Positions 43,445 to 56,602 of a stretch of 64,000 bases of DNA are shown one piece after another. The stretch is from Adenophora triphylla var. japonica (Eukaryota; Streptophyta; Magnoliopsida; Asterales; Campanulaceae), in NCBI GenBank assembly GCA_022495995.1, contig JAFEMH010001353.1:248001-312000 (forward strand), given 5' to 3'. The notes under the pieces were generated by a model that made no database searches, had not been told where the DNA came from, and saw only the letters and a list, made by a program, of their open reading frames with translations. How positions within the stretch are numbered: the first letter of the stretch is position 1; the number at the start of each line of letters is the position of its first letter. A program made the translations under genes and the position numbers.

Positions 43445-45100
43445 GCCCAGATCCAAACTCAGTGACATGCCAGCTTTGTAAGAAACCTGGTCACAAAGCA
43501 ACCACTTGCTATCAACGTGGTAATTTTGCTTATAGCGCTCAGTATTACCCACAACACCATATGACTTCTCCTAGTGGTTCGTCGCCTATGGCTCCCGCCT
43601 CGTTTGTTCTTGATTCCGGGGTGACTAATCACATGACATCCGATCCGAATGTCCTGCACCGGTCTTCTCCATACTCAGGTAATGACTCGATTGTTGTTGC
43701 TAATGGTGCATCTGATCCTATTGCTCATATTGGTTCCACTCGGTTTTCTGTTCATAATCACAATTTCGTTATGAATACTGTCTTGCATGTTCAAAAAATT
43801 AGTCGTTCGTTACTTTCAATTCGCAAGTTTTGTTTAGACAATAACTATTTTTTTGAACGAACTGCGTTTGGTTTCTGCGTGAAGGACAACCATACCAAGA
43901 GGACTATCCTTTCTGGCAGTAACTCTGGGGACCTTTACACTCTGTCTTTTATTCCCAGTTCCCGCGTAAACTCTTTGGCGTTGATCGGGGAACGTGCTTC
44001 TTCCTCCACTTGGCATGCCCGTTTAGGGCACCCTTCTTCTCATATCTTTCAGTGTTTAGTCAATAAAATCAGGCTTCCAGTTAGCGGTCCTGTTAATAAA
44101 AAGGTGATGTGTCATTTTTGCCCGTTAGGCAAATCTTGTAATCTTCCGTTTGAACCTCGTAATTTTAATTCTAAGAAACCATTAGCCTTATTGCATTTGG
44201 ATGTTTGGGGACCATCTACCGTTCCCTCTGTTTCTGGTTTTAGATATTATCTGTCTATTGTAGATGACTTTTCTCGATATGTTTGGCTTTTTCCATTATA
44301 CCATAAGTCTGATGTATTAACAGTTTTCTCTGAATTCAAAATTCTTATTGAAAATCAACTGTCAAATAAGATTTCTGTTGTTCACACTATCAAAACTATT
44401 CAGACTGATGGAGGGGGTGGATTTATTAACAGACAATTTGCTGCTTTCTTGGTAAAAAATGGTATTAGTCATCGGACCTCATGTCCATACACGCCTCAAC
44501 AAAATGGGGTGGTTGAGCGTAAACACCGTCATATTGTAGAAATGGGTCTATGTCTTCTTGCCCAATCCAATGTCCCAAAAAAATTTTGGCTTGAGTCGTT
44601 TTCCACAGTTGTGTTCCTCATAAATAGGTTGCCTATGCGTCAACTTAATTTTGTTTCTCCTTATGAGAAATTGTGGCAACGCACTCCGGATTACCGTTTT
44701 CTCAAAACGTTTGGGTGTACGTGTTTCCCAAATCTCGTTCCTTATAATCGACACAAATTGATGCTTAAATCAAATCCGTGTGTGTTTTTGGGGTATGATC
44801 AAATGCGAAAAGGATATAGGTGTTTTAATCCTGTCACGAGTCGAATATATATATATATCTCGCCATGTTTTGTTTGATGAGCAACATTTTTTCTATGTGA
44901 AGAATAATTTTGCAACAGCTATTCCAAGTCAAACTCAGCAACACAATGATCACCAGGCCATTTCAACAATTACTTCCGCTGCTCCAACTACTAGGTCAGT
45001 ATCTCATCCGGCCTATTCTGATCCTATGTTGAACTCCTCAACAACACTGCTGGAACCAGCCGATATTGGGCCTTCTCAACAGCCCAGTAGCCCATGTGCT
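43445..45100 (+). pseudogene. Copia C protease-integrase
   Basis: Zinc knuckle CQLCKKPGHKATTC, then protease FVLDSGVTNHMTSD (D-S-G), then the pre-integrase zinc region (TWHARLGHPSSHIF, CHFCPLGKS). The integrase core follows with the catalytic D of LHLDVWGP, D of IQTDGGGGF and E of NGVVERKHR. The linker continues to RCFNPVTSRIYI. There a TA expansion (44846-44856) shifts the frame: the next frame resumes ISRHVLFDEQHFFY and runs to SSPCAT before gypsy 1 begins. Confidence 0.87.
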
Positions 45101-45103
45101 ACA

Positions 45104-47920
45104 TGTGGGCGCCTCCCAACTCCCGGACCTATAAACCGTGTCCCAGGATGGAGGGTCCCAAAATATACCATTTCAAAAAAAACTTTTCTTTACTTTAGCT
45201 TGAAAAGTAAACAACACATTTTTAAAACCATTTCAAAATAACCTCTCTACACGGAGGCTATAGATAAACATGTTTAAACCAAACACAACCTGGTTTTACA
45301 AAATATACAACTGGAAAGGCTATACACAAGCCAATCATAAAACAAACCAAGTTTAAGTTACTTACAACACCATACAACTGAAATATGTTTGTAAAACTTT
45401 ATATACAACACATTTCCCAAAAGAATAACAACCAAAGTCCAGCCCCAACTGCCAAAATAACTAATACCCTGACAACCCAAAAGGAGTCCAAACTCTTCCC
45501 CCGGCTTCACTGGTCCGGTCCACCTGTCTCAGCGGGATCTAACACAATAAAGGGAGAAGGGGTGAGATAAAATCTCAGCAAGCTATTATGTATGCAACAA
45601 TATGCCATACAATATGCAACACATAAACAGGTTGCTCACATTGGAAAATAGTAAACACATTACGTTACCTTTTCCTTCTGACCAATAAGTCATATAATAT
45701 GCAACACACAATCAAGTTGCCAATTATCAATTATGCAACACATAAGTAAGTTGCCAAGATCACATTGGGAAACACTAAACACATTATGATACCTTTCCCA
45801 TCTAAATCACATATAGTATAGCGGTGGGAGTAATACTCCTCTCGTGAACTGCTGGTGCACCTTCACGGCTTATACGATCTCTATCGGAGATCCATATAAG
45901 TTATCAGCTATCTTATGGCATGACTGTACATATCCATAGAAGCTTCGCACCCCCAGACCGTGGCCACAGAAGGGGGAGAGGTCACAGGTATAAGGAAATC
46001 TAAACACCTTACGATATATCTTCCCATAAGTGATAGTATCCTGTATACCCCCAAACGATCAGCTGATATCACCAAGCTCAAGCACATAACAGATACTTGA
46101 AAATAATTCCACCCTATGGGACACCAATGTATATAACATGGAACTATAACTCATGTTAATCAAATCACAATAGTGCACATATATTTCAACACTAGTGAAT
46201 AACAACACAATTCAATGACATGGCAATAATACTTATGCTCAACCAAATAAACAGTGCAACGGTAAGCACTTATGGCACAATTTATATCACATAAGTCTTA
46301 CATTTTCATTTCATACTATGGAAACCAGAAACAGGGTGTTCAAACTCCTGCTTAACAATTATAGTAGTGCAACTTCTTTTTAATGCACTATACATAGCCC
46401 AATAACCCTCTAGGGTCAACCACGTAGGGATAAAACATGCTATACGCAGCCCTACGCATTCACAATACAAAATTGAACAACTTCTTTTAAGGTTACGTGA
46501 TCAAATATCAAGTTTTACAACCTTTGGTTTAAGTTTCATAAACTGCCTTTCAAGCATGTTCACGACATTATTTAAAGCACTTCCCATTATCAAATTGGAC
46601 CATTTCAAGTTCCATAATGTAGTACTAAAGTTGTACTAAATTCAGGGTTAAAGAGTGTTCCATTTCATGTTGATTAGCCTAGGTTTTCAAGACCTAGAAA
46701 AAGGATCAAAGCTGCAGATTGAAATAGTTCAAGTGTCAAAACTGCCTTTCAAGAAATTTCATGCCACTATTTAAAGCTCTTGCCAATATCTTTTTGGCCT
46801 ATTCCAAGTTCCACACTGTAGTACTAAACTTGTACTACAAGCATAGTTGAAGAGGTACTAAATCTATACCCTTTTAATTAGGTCCAAAACCTTACAAAGT
46901 TGCTAACCTAGTACAGTTCTGGGCACGAGTCGTGAAGGTAGGCACGAGTCGTGCCCCAGTCCTGCACGAATGGTCCAAGGCTCACGAATGAAATTCACGA
47001 GTGTAACCCTGAGGGTCACGACTCGTGCTCTAGAGCACGAGTCGTGCCCTCCACTGTAATCCATTCAAGTTGACAACAACAGCAGCCACACCAACAACAA
47101 CACTTCTCTCCTTTCCAGCAACTACCAAGTGACCCAACTTCAGTTTTAAACCATATTCAGACTCTCTCCATGCCCTATAACATATATAAAACATGGATAC
47201 AACAATTACCAATCCATAATACCACCCTTTGCCATGTTGATCAACACCAACTTAGTTTGTTTCCTTGTTAAACATCAAAATAACTTACCAAACTTATCAA
47301 TAACCATTCACATGTTCATAATAACATTATTAAACACAAGATGAACAAGCATGGAAAAGAACCATAACAACTTACCCAAGTTATCCAAATAAAAGAGAAA
47401 GATAATCGGAGAAACTAGCTCTATCCACCTTCCTTTGCAATATTTCAATGATGGAATCAACCACAACACCAAGGATGAATTTCTAGGATTTTTAGAAGTT
47501 TAACAAGGGTTTGGGAACTTTCTTGGCTGATGGAAACAATGAGAAAGCTGAAGAACGTAGTAATCTTCTTGAGGAAGCTTTAAGAAGATATATATAAAAC
47601 AATTACAACTAAGCTCCTCAAAGATTGAAAATCTACAAAACACTACCTTAAAGTTAATGTTACACCTAAGCACCTTGATAATTTCTATAACACTTTCAAT
47701 CAAATTCAAGTGTTGACAAAGAACTACACAACTTTTCTTTATTTAGACATTATATGCTTCAATCAAGTTATAACATCTAAAATCACATAGTTCATCAAAA
47801 ACGCCAAAATGCACACGTAAGCAAATCAAATGCTAACAAACCAAGGATGATATGCAAGGCATACCCAACCCCACGTGCTTCACGTGTGACCAAAATGTGC
47901 CTAGGTTTAGGGTCATGACA
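45104..47920 (-). repeat. 3' LTR of gypsy 1 (complete)
   Basis: 2817 bp. On the minus strand it starts TGTCATGACCCTAAACC and ends GGGAGGCGCCCACA. A TATATATA box lies at 47588-47597 (minus). About 540-670 bp downstream is a cluster of GCACGAGTCGTGC palindromes (46922-47050), including a perfect 30-bp palindrome at 47017-47046. Short frames within it are not genes. Confidence 0.92.
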
Positions 47921-47937
47921 CTCACTCCCCCTTAAAC
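47921..47937 (-). other. Polypurine tract of gypsy 1
   Basis: The minus strand reads TTTAAGGGGGAGTGAG directly before the 3' LTR. The same tract is at the corresponding site of gypsy 2 (63098-63114). Confidence 0.85.
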
Positions 47938-47939
47938 AA

Positions 47940-49550
47940 AATTCGTCCCGAATTTGGACTTCACTTACCTGAATGATCAAACAACTCAGGATACTTCTGA
48001 CTCATCTCTGATTCCAATTCCCAAGTAGCTTACTCAATGGTGTGATTCTTCCAAAGAACTTTCACCACGAGAATACTCTTGGTACGCAATTCCCGGACCT
48101 GCCTCTCCAGAATCTGCAAAGGTATCTCAACATAGGTCATATCCTCCTGGACATCCTCAGGAGGAGAACTCAACACATGAGAGGAATCATAGCAGTACTT
48201 CCTCAACATGGATACATGGAACACATCATGGAGAGAAGAAAGGGAGGGAGGTAGGGCCAATCGATAGGATAACTCCCCTACCTTCTCTAAAATCTCAAAA
48301 GGACCAACGAATCTAGGAGCCAATTTCCCTTTGTTGCCAAACCTCTTGATCCCCGTTCTTGGTGAGATCTTCAAGAACACAAAATCACCAACATCAAAGG
48401 ATAACTCCCTTCTCCTAGTGTCGGCATAACTCTTCTGGCGACTCTGGGCTGTCCTCAATCTGTCACGGATCACCTTAATCTTCTCAGTTGAGTCTCTAAT
48501 CAAATCTGGACCCCAAAGTATAGCCTCATCCCAACACATTAGGGACCTACATTTCCTCCCATACCGTGCCTCATATGGTGCCATCTCAATGCTATATTGG
48601 TAGCTGTTGTTGTAGGCAAACTCCACTAAAGGCAAATGGTCTTCCCAAGATAACTGAAAGTCCATCACACAAGCTCATAGCATATCCTCTAGAATCTGAA
48701 TGGTCCTCTCTGTCTGCCCATCAGTCTGAGGATGAAAAGCTGTACTAAAACTCAACTTAGACCCCAAGGCTTCATGCAAAGCCCTCCAAAACCGCGAGGT
48801 GAATCTCGGATCCCTATCAGAAACAATGATGACAGGTACTCCATGCAGTATCACAATCTCACGGATGTACAACTGAGCCAATCTCTCCAAGGAATACTTG
48901 GTTGAAACTGGAAGAAAATGAGCTGATTTGGTCAACTGATCCACAATCACCCATATAGCATCCATCTTCTTTGGAGTAGGAGGCAATCCTGTCACAAAAT
49001 TCATAGAAATGCCTTCCCACTTCCATTCCGGAATATCTAAGGGTTGAAGCAATCCTGCTGGCCTCTGATGTTCTGCTTTGATCTGTTGGAAAGTTAGATA
49101 CTTTGACACAAATTCTGCAATCTCCTTTTTCATGCCATTCCACCAGTAACCCCTTTTCAGATCCTGATACATTTTGGTGCTTCCCGGATGAATAGCAAAT
49201 CGAGACTTATGGCCATCCTCTAATACCTGCCTTTTGATTTCTGGGAAAGAAGGTACGCAAATTCTGCCTTTGAAGGTGAGAATTCCATCCTTGTTCATTG
49301 AAAACTCCCCATGCTTGTCATCTTGAAATTTCTCCCTAATTTTCTTCAACTCATCATCATGCAACTGAGCTTCCATAAGATCTCCATAAAGAGTAGGAAC
49401 AGCTCTGACATTGGCAAACAACATATCACCTTTCAACTCCCGAGATACCAAGGACGATAGATGAGCCTTATGGCTAATAGCATCAGCTACCACATTGGCC
49501 TTCCCGGGATGATAAGAAATAACACAATCATAATCCTTCAGAAGCTCCAA
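47940..49550 (-). pseudogene. Gypsy 1 integrase with chromodomain-like tail
   Basis: Starts in the RNase H-integrase linker (YHPGKANVVADAISHKA). The HHCC zinc region (HPGSTKMYQDLKRGYWW) has lost both cysteines: KYLTFQQIKAEH stands where the family has CxxC. The core keeps D (IWVIVDQLTKSAHF), D (VSDRDPRFTSRFW) and E (TDGQTERTIQ). A TAG at about 48672 follows ILEDML. The frame then continues DHLPLVEFAYNNSY and the KLAPRFVGPFEIL region to VEIPLQILERQVRELR and VKVLWKNHTIE. A stop there is followed by ATWELESEMSQKYPELF. Confidence 0.9.
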
Positions 49551-50525
49551 CTATCGCCTCTGTCTGTTGTTCAGTTCCTTCTGAGTAAACAAGTACTTCA
49601 GACTCTTGTGATCTGTGAATATCTCAAACTTTGCCCCATACAAGTAGTGCTTCCACTTATGCAATGCAAACACAATGGCAGCTAACTCCATATCGTGGGT
49701 AGGATAATTCTACTCCGCTGGTGATAACTTCCTTGAATCATACGCAATTACCTTCCCATTCTGCATAAGAACACAACCCAGACCTTCTTTAGAGGCATCA
49801 CTGAATATAACAAAGTTCTCACAACCCTCTGGAAGTGTAAGAATAGGAGTTGAAGTCAATCTCTTCTTCAGTTCAGTAAAGCCAGCTTCACACTTAGCAT
49901 CCCATATAAATGGTACATCCTTCCGAGTCAATCTGGTCAATAGAGTTGCAATCCTCGAAAATCCCTCAATAAATCTTCGATAGTACCCCGCTAACCCAAG
50001 GAAACTACGAACCTCTGTCACAGTAGAAGGTTGTTTCCAGTTGACTACGGCCTCAATTTTTGAAGGATCCACTGCAATACCATTTCTGGATACCACATGA
50101 CCCAGAAAAGAAATTTGTTCCAGCCAAAACTCACATTTGCTGAACTTTGCAAACAACTGTTTCTCACGAAGCACGGATAACACAATTCTCAAGTGCCTCT
50201 CGTGATCTTCCCTGGATTTTGAGTATACCAGGATATCATCAATAAACACAACAACAAAACTGTCAAGATACGGCTTGAAGATCATGTTCATCATGTCCAT
50301 GAAGACTGCTGGTGCATTAGTCAACCTAAATGGCATAACAAGAAATTCATAATGCCCGTACCTTGTTCTGAAAGTTGTCTTAGAAACATCATCTGGCTTG
50401 ATTTTCAACTGATGGTATCCGCTATGTAAATCCAACTTAGAATATATAACGAAACCTTGGAGTTGATCAAATAAATCATCGATGTGAGGAAGAGGATATT
50501 TGTTCTTAATTGTAGCTTGATTCAT
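49551..50525 (-). pseudogene. Gypsy 1 reverse transcriptase-RNase H
   Basis: From 50525: [29 protein letters not shown] with the first catalytic Asp (residue 32), then [15 protein letters not shown]. The catalytic [10 protein letters not shown] (Asp 96, 97), [11 protein letters not shown], and RNase [14 protein letters not shown] follow. A TAG interrupts at about 49709 (KLSPAE-stop-NYPTHD). RNase H continues [18 protein letters not shown] and [11 protein letters not shown], and a second stop is at about 49551. The RT core itself is open. Confidence 0.92.
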
Positions 50526-51781
50526 AGTCTGTAATCAATACACAACCGCAAAGTACCATCCTTCTTCCTAACAAACAACACTGGTGCTCCCCAGGGTGAT
50601 ACACTGGGTCGAATAAAACCCCTGTCTAGCAACTCCTGCAACTGAAGTTTCAACTCTTTCAACTCAGCTGGAGCCATTCTGTAGGGTGTCTTAGAAATTG
50701 GTGTAGTACCTGGCAATAAGTCAATACAAAACTCCACTTCTCTATCTGGAGGCATACTATACTCAGTTGAGAATACGTCACTGAACTCATTCACAACTGG
50801 AACACAAGATAATTCAGGAGACTTCTTACCAGAATCTACCACATATGCCAAGTAACCCTCACACCCTTTAGATAACAACTTTCTAGCCTTTAGTGCAGAA
50901 ATAATATGAATGCCAAATAAAGATTTATCAGCATCAAAGACAAATACAGGCACATCAGGCATAGAAAAGGTGACTCGCTTTCTGCGACAGTCCACCAAGG
51001 CATGACAAGAACTCAACCGGTCCATGCCTAAAATAACATCAAAATCTCGGATTGGTAACTCTACCAAATCCACTGGAAATACATGCCCACAAATAATCAC
51101 CTCACAGTCATGATAGATCAGAGAGGATTCGAGTTGCTCTCCCACAAGAGTAGAAACCTCAAACACATAAGGTAACAACTTAGGCAACTTATGCAATGTA
51201 AATGCAAAATGAGATGCCACATATGAATGAGATGATCCAGGGTCGATAAGAACATGAGCCCTGACCCCTGAGACAGGGACAATACCTTTAATCACCGCTG
51301 TGGGATCTACCTCACCTCGGCCTAAGGTAAACACTCTGCCTTGCACTTTATCTTTTGGTTTTCCCTCTACATTTCTTTTCACACCACCTCTGGGCTGATC
51401 ACCTTGCTGTTTACCGCCCGGAGCTTGACCCTTTTTAAATTTAGGACAGTCCTTCTTGAAGTGCCCCATCTCTCCACAGTTCATACATTTACCCTGTTTC
51501 CTCCAACAGTTGTCCTCAGAATGCCCTATCCTCTTGCAAAAGTTGCAAACAGTTCCAAATTGACGGGATACAGGCCTTGTTGAAACTGTAACTGTACCTC
51601 CCTTAGCCACTCCAGAAACTGACGCTTTAGGCTGAATCTTGCCCTGCCCTGAACTCTGGCCTTGAGACTTAGCTTTGCTTCCACTTGCCTCTGATTTACT
51701 CTTATGTTCATCAATGTCATTCTCAATTCTGTAGGCCATATTAACTGCCGCTTGGTAGGTAGGAAAATCGTGAGTCAACAA
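50522..51781 (-). pseudogene. Gypsy 1 Gag C-terminus, protease and RT start
   Basis: Two CCHC knuckles, [14 protein letters not shown] (residues 79-92) and [14 protein letters not shown] (99-112). The retropepsin-like protease reads [12 protein letters not shown] (about 177-187): the second residue of the usual D-S/T-G triad is Pro, so protease activity is doubtful. DVILGMDRL follows. RT begins [36 protein letters not shown], and the frame is then lost by a 2-base deletion just before [12 protein letters not shown]. Confidence 0.9.
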
Positions 51782-52383
51782 TTGCTTCCTAAATTCAACC
51801 TCAACCCTTTAACAAACCTGTAGACCCTCATGCTTTCATATGGTACAAGATGTTGGCAATACCTGGCAAACTCAGTAAATTTTGCAGAATACTGGGCCAC
51901 TGACAATGCCCCCTGCTCAAGCTTCAGGAACTATACTTCCTTCTTGTCTTTAGTAATCACGGGAATGAAATGCTCCTTGAATTTCCCCACAAATTTTTCC
52001 CAAGTCTGGGGCGTATGAACCCGCTCCCATCTTTCCTTAAGAATTTGCCACCAATGTTCAGCAGGACCCTCTAGCTTGAACACTGCACATCAAACTTTTT
52101 CTTCATCTGTGCTCTCCATTGCCACAAAGATCTTAGTCATGGCCTCCAACCATCTCTCAGCTATCACTAGATCTGGATCACCATTGAAGCTTGGTGGAGA
52201 CAACTTGATAAACTTTTCCAATCCCTGTGTTGGCCTTGCCTCAGGTTGCTGCTGTGCTCTACCCTGAGTTGCCATATTCTGGAGGAATACCCGAAACATA
52301 GCCATCATCTCGGCATTCTGATCTCCCCCAGCACCCTGATCACCAATATTTCCCTGCTGGTCACCACTAGTCCCAGCCATTAC
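51782..52383 (-). pseudogene. Gypsy 1 gag N-terminal part
   Basis: The likely start is MAGTSGDQQGNIGDQ at about 52380. The Retrotrans_gag domain follows: FIKLSPPSFNGDPDLVIAER, stop after STDEEKV, then KLEGPAEHWWQILKERWE, TWEKFVGKFKEHFIP, LEQGALSVAQYSAKFTEF and [11 protein letters not shown]. At least three in-frame stops. Gag forms the particle, and the WW and F/Y core residues of the family are visible. Confidence 0.87.
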
Positions 52384-52466
52384 AATGATCCCTGCAGGAA
52401 ACACTCGGCGTCAGATATCACACACTCCCCCTTAGACTAGACATCTACCCTTGACTTCTAGCCAAA

Positions 52467-52478
52467 GCTCTGATACCA
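52467..52478 (-). other. Primer-binding site of gypsy 1
   Basis: The minus strand reads TGGTATCAGAGC, a perfect match to the initiator tRNA-Met 3' end, two bases from the LTR. Confidence 0.93.
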
Positions 52479-52480
52479 AC

Positions 52481-54256
52481 TGTGGGCGCCTCCCAACTCC
52501 CGGACCTATAAACCGTGTCCCAGGATGGAGGGTCCCAAAATATACCATTTCAAAAAAACTTTTCTTTACTTTAACTTGAAAAGTAAACAACACATTTTTA
52601 AAACCATTTCAAAATAACCTCTCTACACGGAGGCTATAGATAAACCTGTTTAAACCAAACACAACCTGGTTTTACAAAATATACAACTGGAAAGGCTATA
52701 CACAAGCCAATCATAAAACAAACCAAGTTTAAGTTACTTACAACACCATACAACTGAAATATGTTAGTAAAACTTTATATACAACACATTTCCCAAAATA
52801 ATAACAACCAAAGTCCAGCCCCAACTCCTAAAATAACTCATACCCTGACAACCCAAAAGGAGTCCAAACTCTTCCCCCGGCCTCACTGGTCCGGTCCACC
52901 TGTCTCAGCGGGATCTAACACAATAAAGAGAGAAGGGGTGAGATAAAATTTCAGCAAGCTATTATGTATGCAACAATATGCCATACAATATGCAACACAT
53001 AAACAGGTTGCTCACATTGGAAAATAGTAAACACGTTACGTTACCTTTTCCTTCTGACCAATAAGTCATATAATATGCAACACACAATCAAGTTGCCAAT
53101 TATCAATTATGCAACACATAAGTAAGTTGCCAAGATCACATTGGGAAACAGTAAACATATTATGATACCTTTCCCATCTAAATCACATATAGTATAGCGG
53201 TGGGAGTGATACTCCTCTCGTGAACTGCTGGTGCACCTTCACGGCTTATACGATCTCTATCGGAGATCCATATAAGTTATCAGCTATCTTATGGCATGAC
53301 TGTACATATCCATAGAAGCTGCGCACCCCCAGACCGTGGCCACAGAAGGGGGAGAGGTCACAGGTATAAGGAAATCTAAACACCTTATGAGATATATTCT
53401 CATAAGTGATAGTATCCCGTATACCCCCAAACGATCAGCTGATATCACCAAGCTCAAGCACATAACAGATACTTGAAAATAAGTCCACCCTATGGGACAC
53501 CAATGTATATAACATTGAACTATAACTCATGTTAATCAAATCACAATAGTGCACATATATTTCAACACTAGTGAATAACAACACAATTCAATGACATGGC
53601 AATAATACTCATGCTCAACCAAATAAACAGTGCAACACGTATTAAACACTATGTGCACAACAACTAGAAACAGGTAAGCACTTATGGCACAATTTATATC
53701 ACATAAGTCTTACATTTTCATTTCACACTATGGAAACCAGAAACAGGGTGTTCAAACTCCTGCTTAACAATTATAGTAGTGCAACTTCTTTTTAAGGCAC
53801 TATACATAGCCCAATAACCCTCTAGGGTCAACCACGTAGGGATACAACATGCTATACGCAGCCCTATGCATTCACAATACATGTTCACGACATTATTTAA
53901 AGCACTTCCCATTATCAAATTGGACCATTTCAAGTTCCGTAATGTAGTACTAAAGTTGTACTAAATTCAGGGTTAAAGAGTGTTCCATTTCATGTTGATT
54001 AGCCTAGGTTTTCAAGACCTAGAAAAAGGATCAAAGCTGCAGATTGAAATAGTTCAAGTGTCAAAACTGCCTTTCAAGAAATTTCATGCCACTATTTAAA
54101 GCTCTTGCCAATATCTTTTTGGCCTATTCCAAGTTCCAAATTGTAGTACTAAACTTGTACTACAAGCATAGTTGAAGAGGTACTAAATCTATACCCTTTT
54201 AATTAGGTCCAAAACCTTGCAAAGTTGCTAACCTATAACAGTTCTGGGCACGAGTC
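52481..54256 (-). repeat. 5' LTR of gypsy 1, truncated by insertion
   Basis: Matches the 3' LTR from its end inward, with a 92-bp deletion near 53880 and a 40-bp insertion near 53637 relative to the 3' LTR. Identity stops after GGGCACGAGTC (54246-54256). About 1 kb of the LTR, including its promoter half, is missing here and should lie beyond the inserted elements. Confidence 0.92.
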
Positions 54257-54939
54257 TGTGAATGTGTGCCCAAATTCTAAATTTTTGTTTTTTTAGATCG
54301 GATTCACGCGAGTTTGAAAACATCCGGTTTAATTTGAAAAACGGAGTCGCCACGCCATTTTGATTTCCTCAAAACTTTGAAAAAAAGGTTTTTATGGGTT
54401 CGGAGGTTAAGTTACCCCTTGGGAAGAACGGATCGTCGTTCACCCAAGGTGCCTTGCCGTAGCAAGTCTCCCTAGATTCCGTTTATCGTGCTTGCTTGCG
54501 TGCTTTCTTGTGTGCATGTGTTTGAAAAGAGAGGGGGGAATGTCCCAAGTTGTCTTCCGGACGTACAAACCATTTATTGGTTGTCGCTCGGGATTTCTTG
54601 GATTTTATGTGTTCGGGATTTTGATCCCGTCCTCATCTTGGACTTGTGATCATCGCTTTTTAACCTTGGGACTTGCGTGATCGAGAGAAAGACTCTCTTT
54701 TATAGTCCAAAATGAGGTTCTTTAGGAAAGGAGTGACCTTAGCCCATCAATCCTACACCTTAAGACAATTGAGCTTATATAGATGCTTCATGATCGTCTT
54801 AAGTGATAATCGGAGATATAGGTTCAAGGTTTATCCCTTTCTAAAGAGATTGTGGCACCTTTAATGGAAGAAACGATGTAAAGATAGGATCTTTACACCG
54901 GTCCATTCCGAAGGTTGCTAATGGGGACATGGGGGAATG

Positions 54940-55350
54940 CATGTAAAAATGACATTTTTAGTGAAAAGATGACATTTTTGGGTTGCAAAGGATGCATTTG
55001 ATTTGCAAAGGATGCATTTTTATATAAAGACATAATTTTTATGCAAATGATGCATTTTTATGGTGGAAAATAGTATTTAATATGCAAAGGATGCTAATTT
55101 GATGATTAAAAGATGATCTTTGATGCAAAGGATGCATGAAGATGGGTTTTAGATGCAAGGATGCAAGATATGATTTTTATATGCAAAGGATGCATTTTGA
55201 ATGTAAAAATTGCATTTTTATGAGCAAAGGATGCATAAAGATGATATTTTTATGTAAAAAAAGAATTTTTAGGTGCAAAGGATGCACCTTTGAATATAAA
55301 GATTACATTTTTAAGAGCAAGTGATGCTTATTTCATGCAAAGGATGCAAA
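54940..55350 (+). repeat. ATGCAAAGGATGC minisatellite
   Basis: About 12 degenerate units of GCAAAGGATGCATTTTTATG-like sequence with 20-45 bp spacing. The same word recurs at about 58207 inside intron 1 of the PMD gene. Confidence 0.8.
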
Positions 55351-55359
55351 GGGAAAGGG

Positions 55360-56060
55360 GATATGATAAAGATAGGATCTTTAATGATAAATGCCAAGTC
55401 CCAATCAAGATAATGACAATATATGAATGCAATGAGCAATTAAATCACGTAGAGCAAGTATAATGCAAGGTAAGGGAGTGAGAGGTTACCAATGGTGGTG
55501 ACCTCTTCTTCTTTGAGTCTTGCTTGGTGGAAGGACCAACTTTGGAGGCTTCAAGGAGGAGGGAGGTGGTTTCTTGGCTTTCTTCAACCTCTTGATCTTG
55601 CAGCAGTATTTTGGGAGAGTTTTGGAGCTAAGTATGGTGTATTGTGTGTGTTTTTCGTATGTAAAATGGGTAGAGGAGGGCTCTATTTATAGGCAGTCTG
55701 GATAAGGCTAATGAGGCCGTGCGGCTAGGGGTTCTTGGCTAATTCAGCCATGCGGCATTATCCTGTGTGACTCAGCATGTTTCTAGAATCATGCAAGGTG
55801 GCAATTCTAGAAGGATGCCTAAATCAATTAAAACGTGCCCTTTTAATTTAGAGCAATCCCTTCAGCCCTTGGGAGGTTTGAAACAGTTTCGGAATTGCTC
55901 CGGAACTCTAGGAAAGTCTAGGGAATTACCGGGAAACTTATTCGGAAGGCATGAGCCAGATTTGGGTACTTACAGAATCCTCTCGGCAACATCACTTGCA
56001 GGGCAAGTGGGGTTGTCGATAGAAAAGGATACGATCTGGCGAATGCCAAGACGGATTGGG
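55360..56060. other. Leader region of the PMD element
   Basis: Contains the TATA-like CTATTTATAG (55683-55692) and palindromic words GGCCGTGCGGC (about 55714) and GCCATGCGGC (55747-55756) just downstream. A 98-codon open frame at 55767-56063 has no known domain. No gene called. Confidence 0.4.
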
Positions 56061-56460
56061 TGACCAAGGTGGTCGAGTGGCTGAACCTTTGGAAGGCTAC
56101 CTACGTATCCCGGAGGAATCAAGCCAGACCATAGTTCAGAAAAGATCCACAGGGGAATGGCGGAGATAAACTGGTCTCTTGCTGGGGAAATAGAAGAGAA
56201 AGTGACCTAAGAGGTCAAGCGATTGATCCTACTGGGGATATGCTAGAGGTGACCGATGTGATCAGATATATGGACCTCTATGAGGGACTACTTCATCACT
56301 GAGGAGGGATGAAGGAACAGGGTGACCACTGCGGTCGGATGGCTGGACCTTTTATGAAAGGCTGCCTCACCACTGAGGAGCGATGATGGAAAAAGGGGTG
56401 ACCACTGCGGTCGGATGGCTGGACCTTTTATGAAAGGCTACCTACGTATCCTGGAGGAAT
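56060..56460 (+). repeat. Imperfect repeats around GGTGACCACTGCGGTCGG
   Basis: CTTTTATGAAAGGCT with GTCGGATGGCTGGACC occurs at 56315-56390 and 56395-56450. A related block (GTGGTCGAGTGGCTGAACC) is at 56066. GGAGGAATCAAGCC occurs at 56112 and 56453. Confidence 0.7.
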
Positions 56461-56602
56461 CAAGCCTTGGTCATAGTTCAAGCATCGCTAGATAGGTTAG
56501 GAACGATGTCTAGGATCCTTGAAGTTTTGACAATTAATGGAGGTTGTCACCTGATTGAATACTAGAGCTTACGTCACTATCGAGTGGATAGAGGTATCTA
56601 AA

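Larger units (their letters stand above)
42048..45103 (+). mobile_element. Ty1/copia retrotransposon C, 5' part, cut by gypsy 1
   Basis: 5' LTR, primer site, gag, protease and integrase are in order. At 45103, in the linker after integrase, the sequence breaks into the LTR of gypsy 1. The words of its integrase (LHLDVWGP, FSRYVWLFPL, NPCVFLGYDQMRKGYRCF) suggest the Ale/Retrofit-Ivana group (inference). RT, RNase H and the 3' LTR are not in the window. Confidence 0.88.
45104..54256 (-). mobile_element. Ty3/gypsy retrotransposon 1 (Tekay/Del-like), 5' LTR interrupted
   Basis: On the minus strand: 5' LTR (54256 to 52481, incomplete), tRNA-Met primer site, gag, protease, RT, RNase H, integrase, chromodomain-like tail, polypurine tract, complete 3' LTR. 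The order with integrase after RNase H defines Ty3/gypsy. The 2.8-kb LTR and the VKVLWKNHTIE-type tail fit the chromodomain-bearing Tekay/Del lineage. It inserted into copia C (flank CTACA). Frames carry five or so stops and a 2-base deletion, so it is recently dead. Confidence 0.93.
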
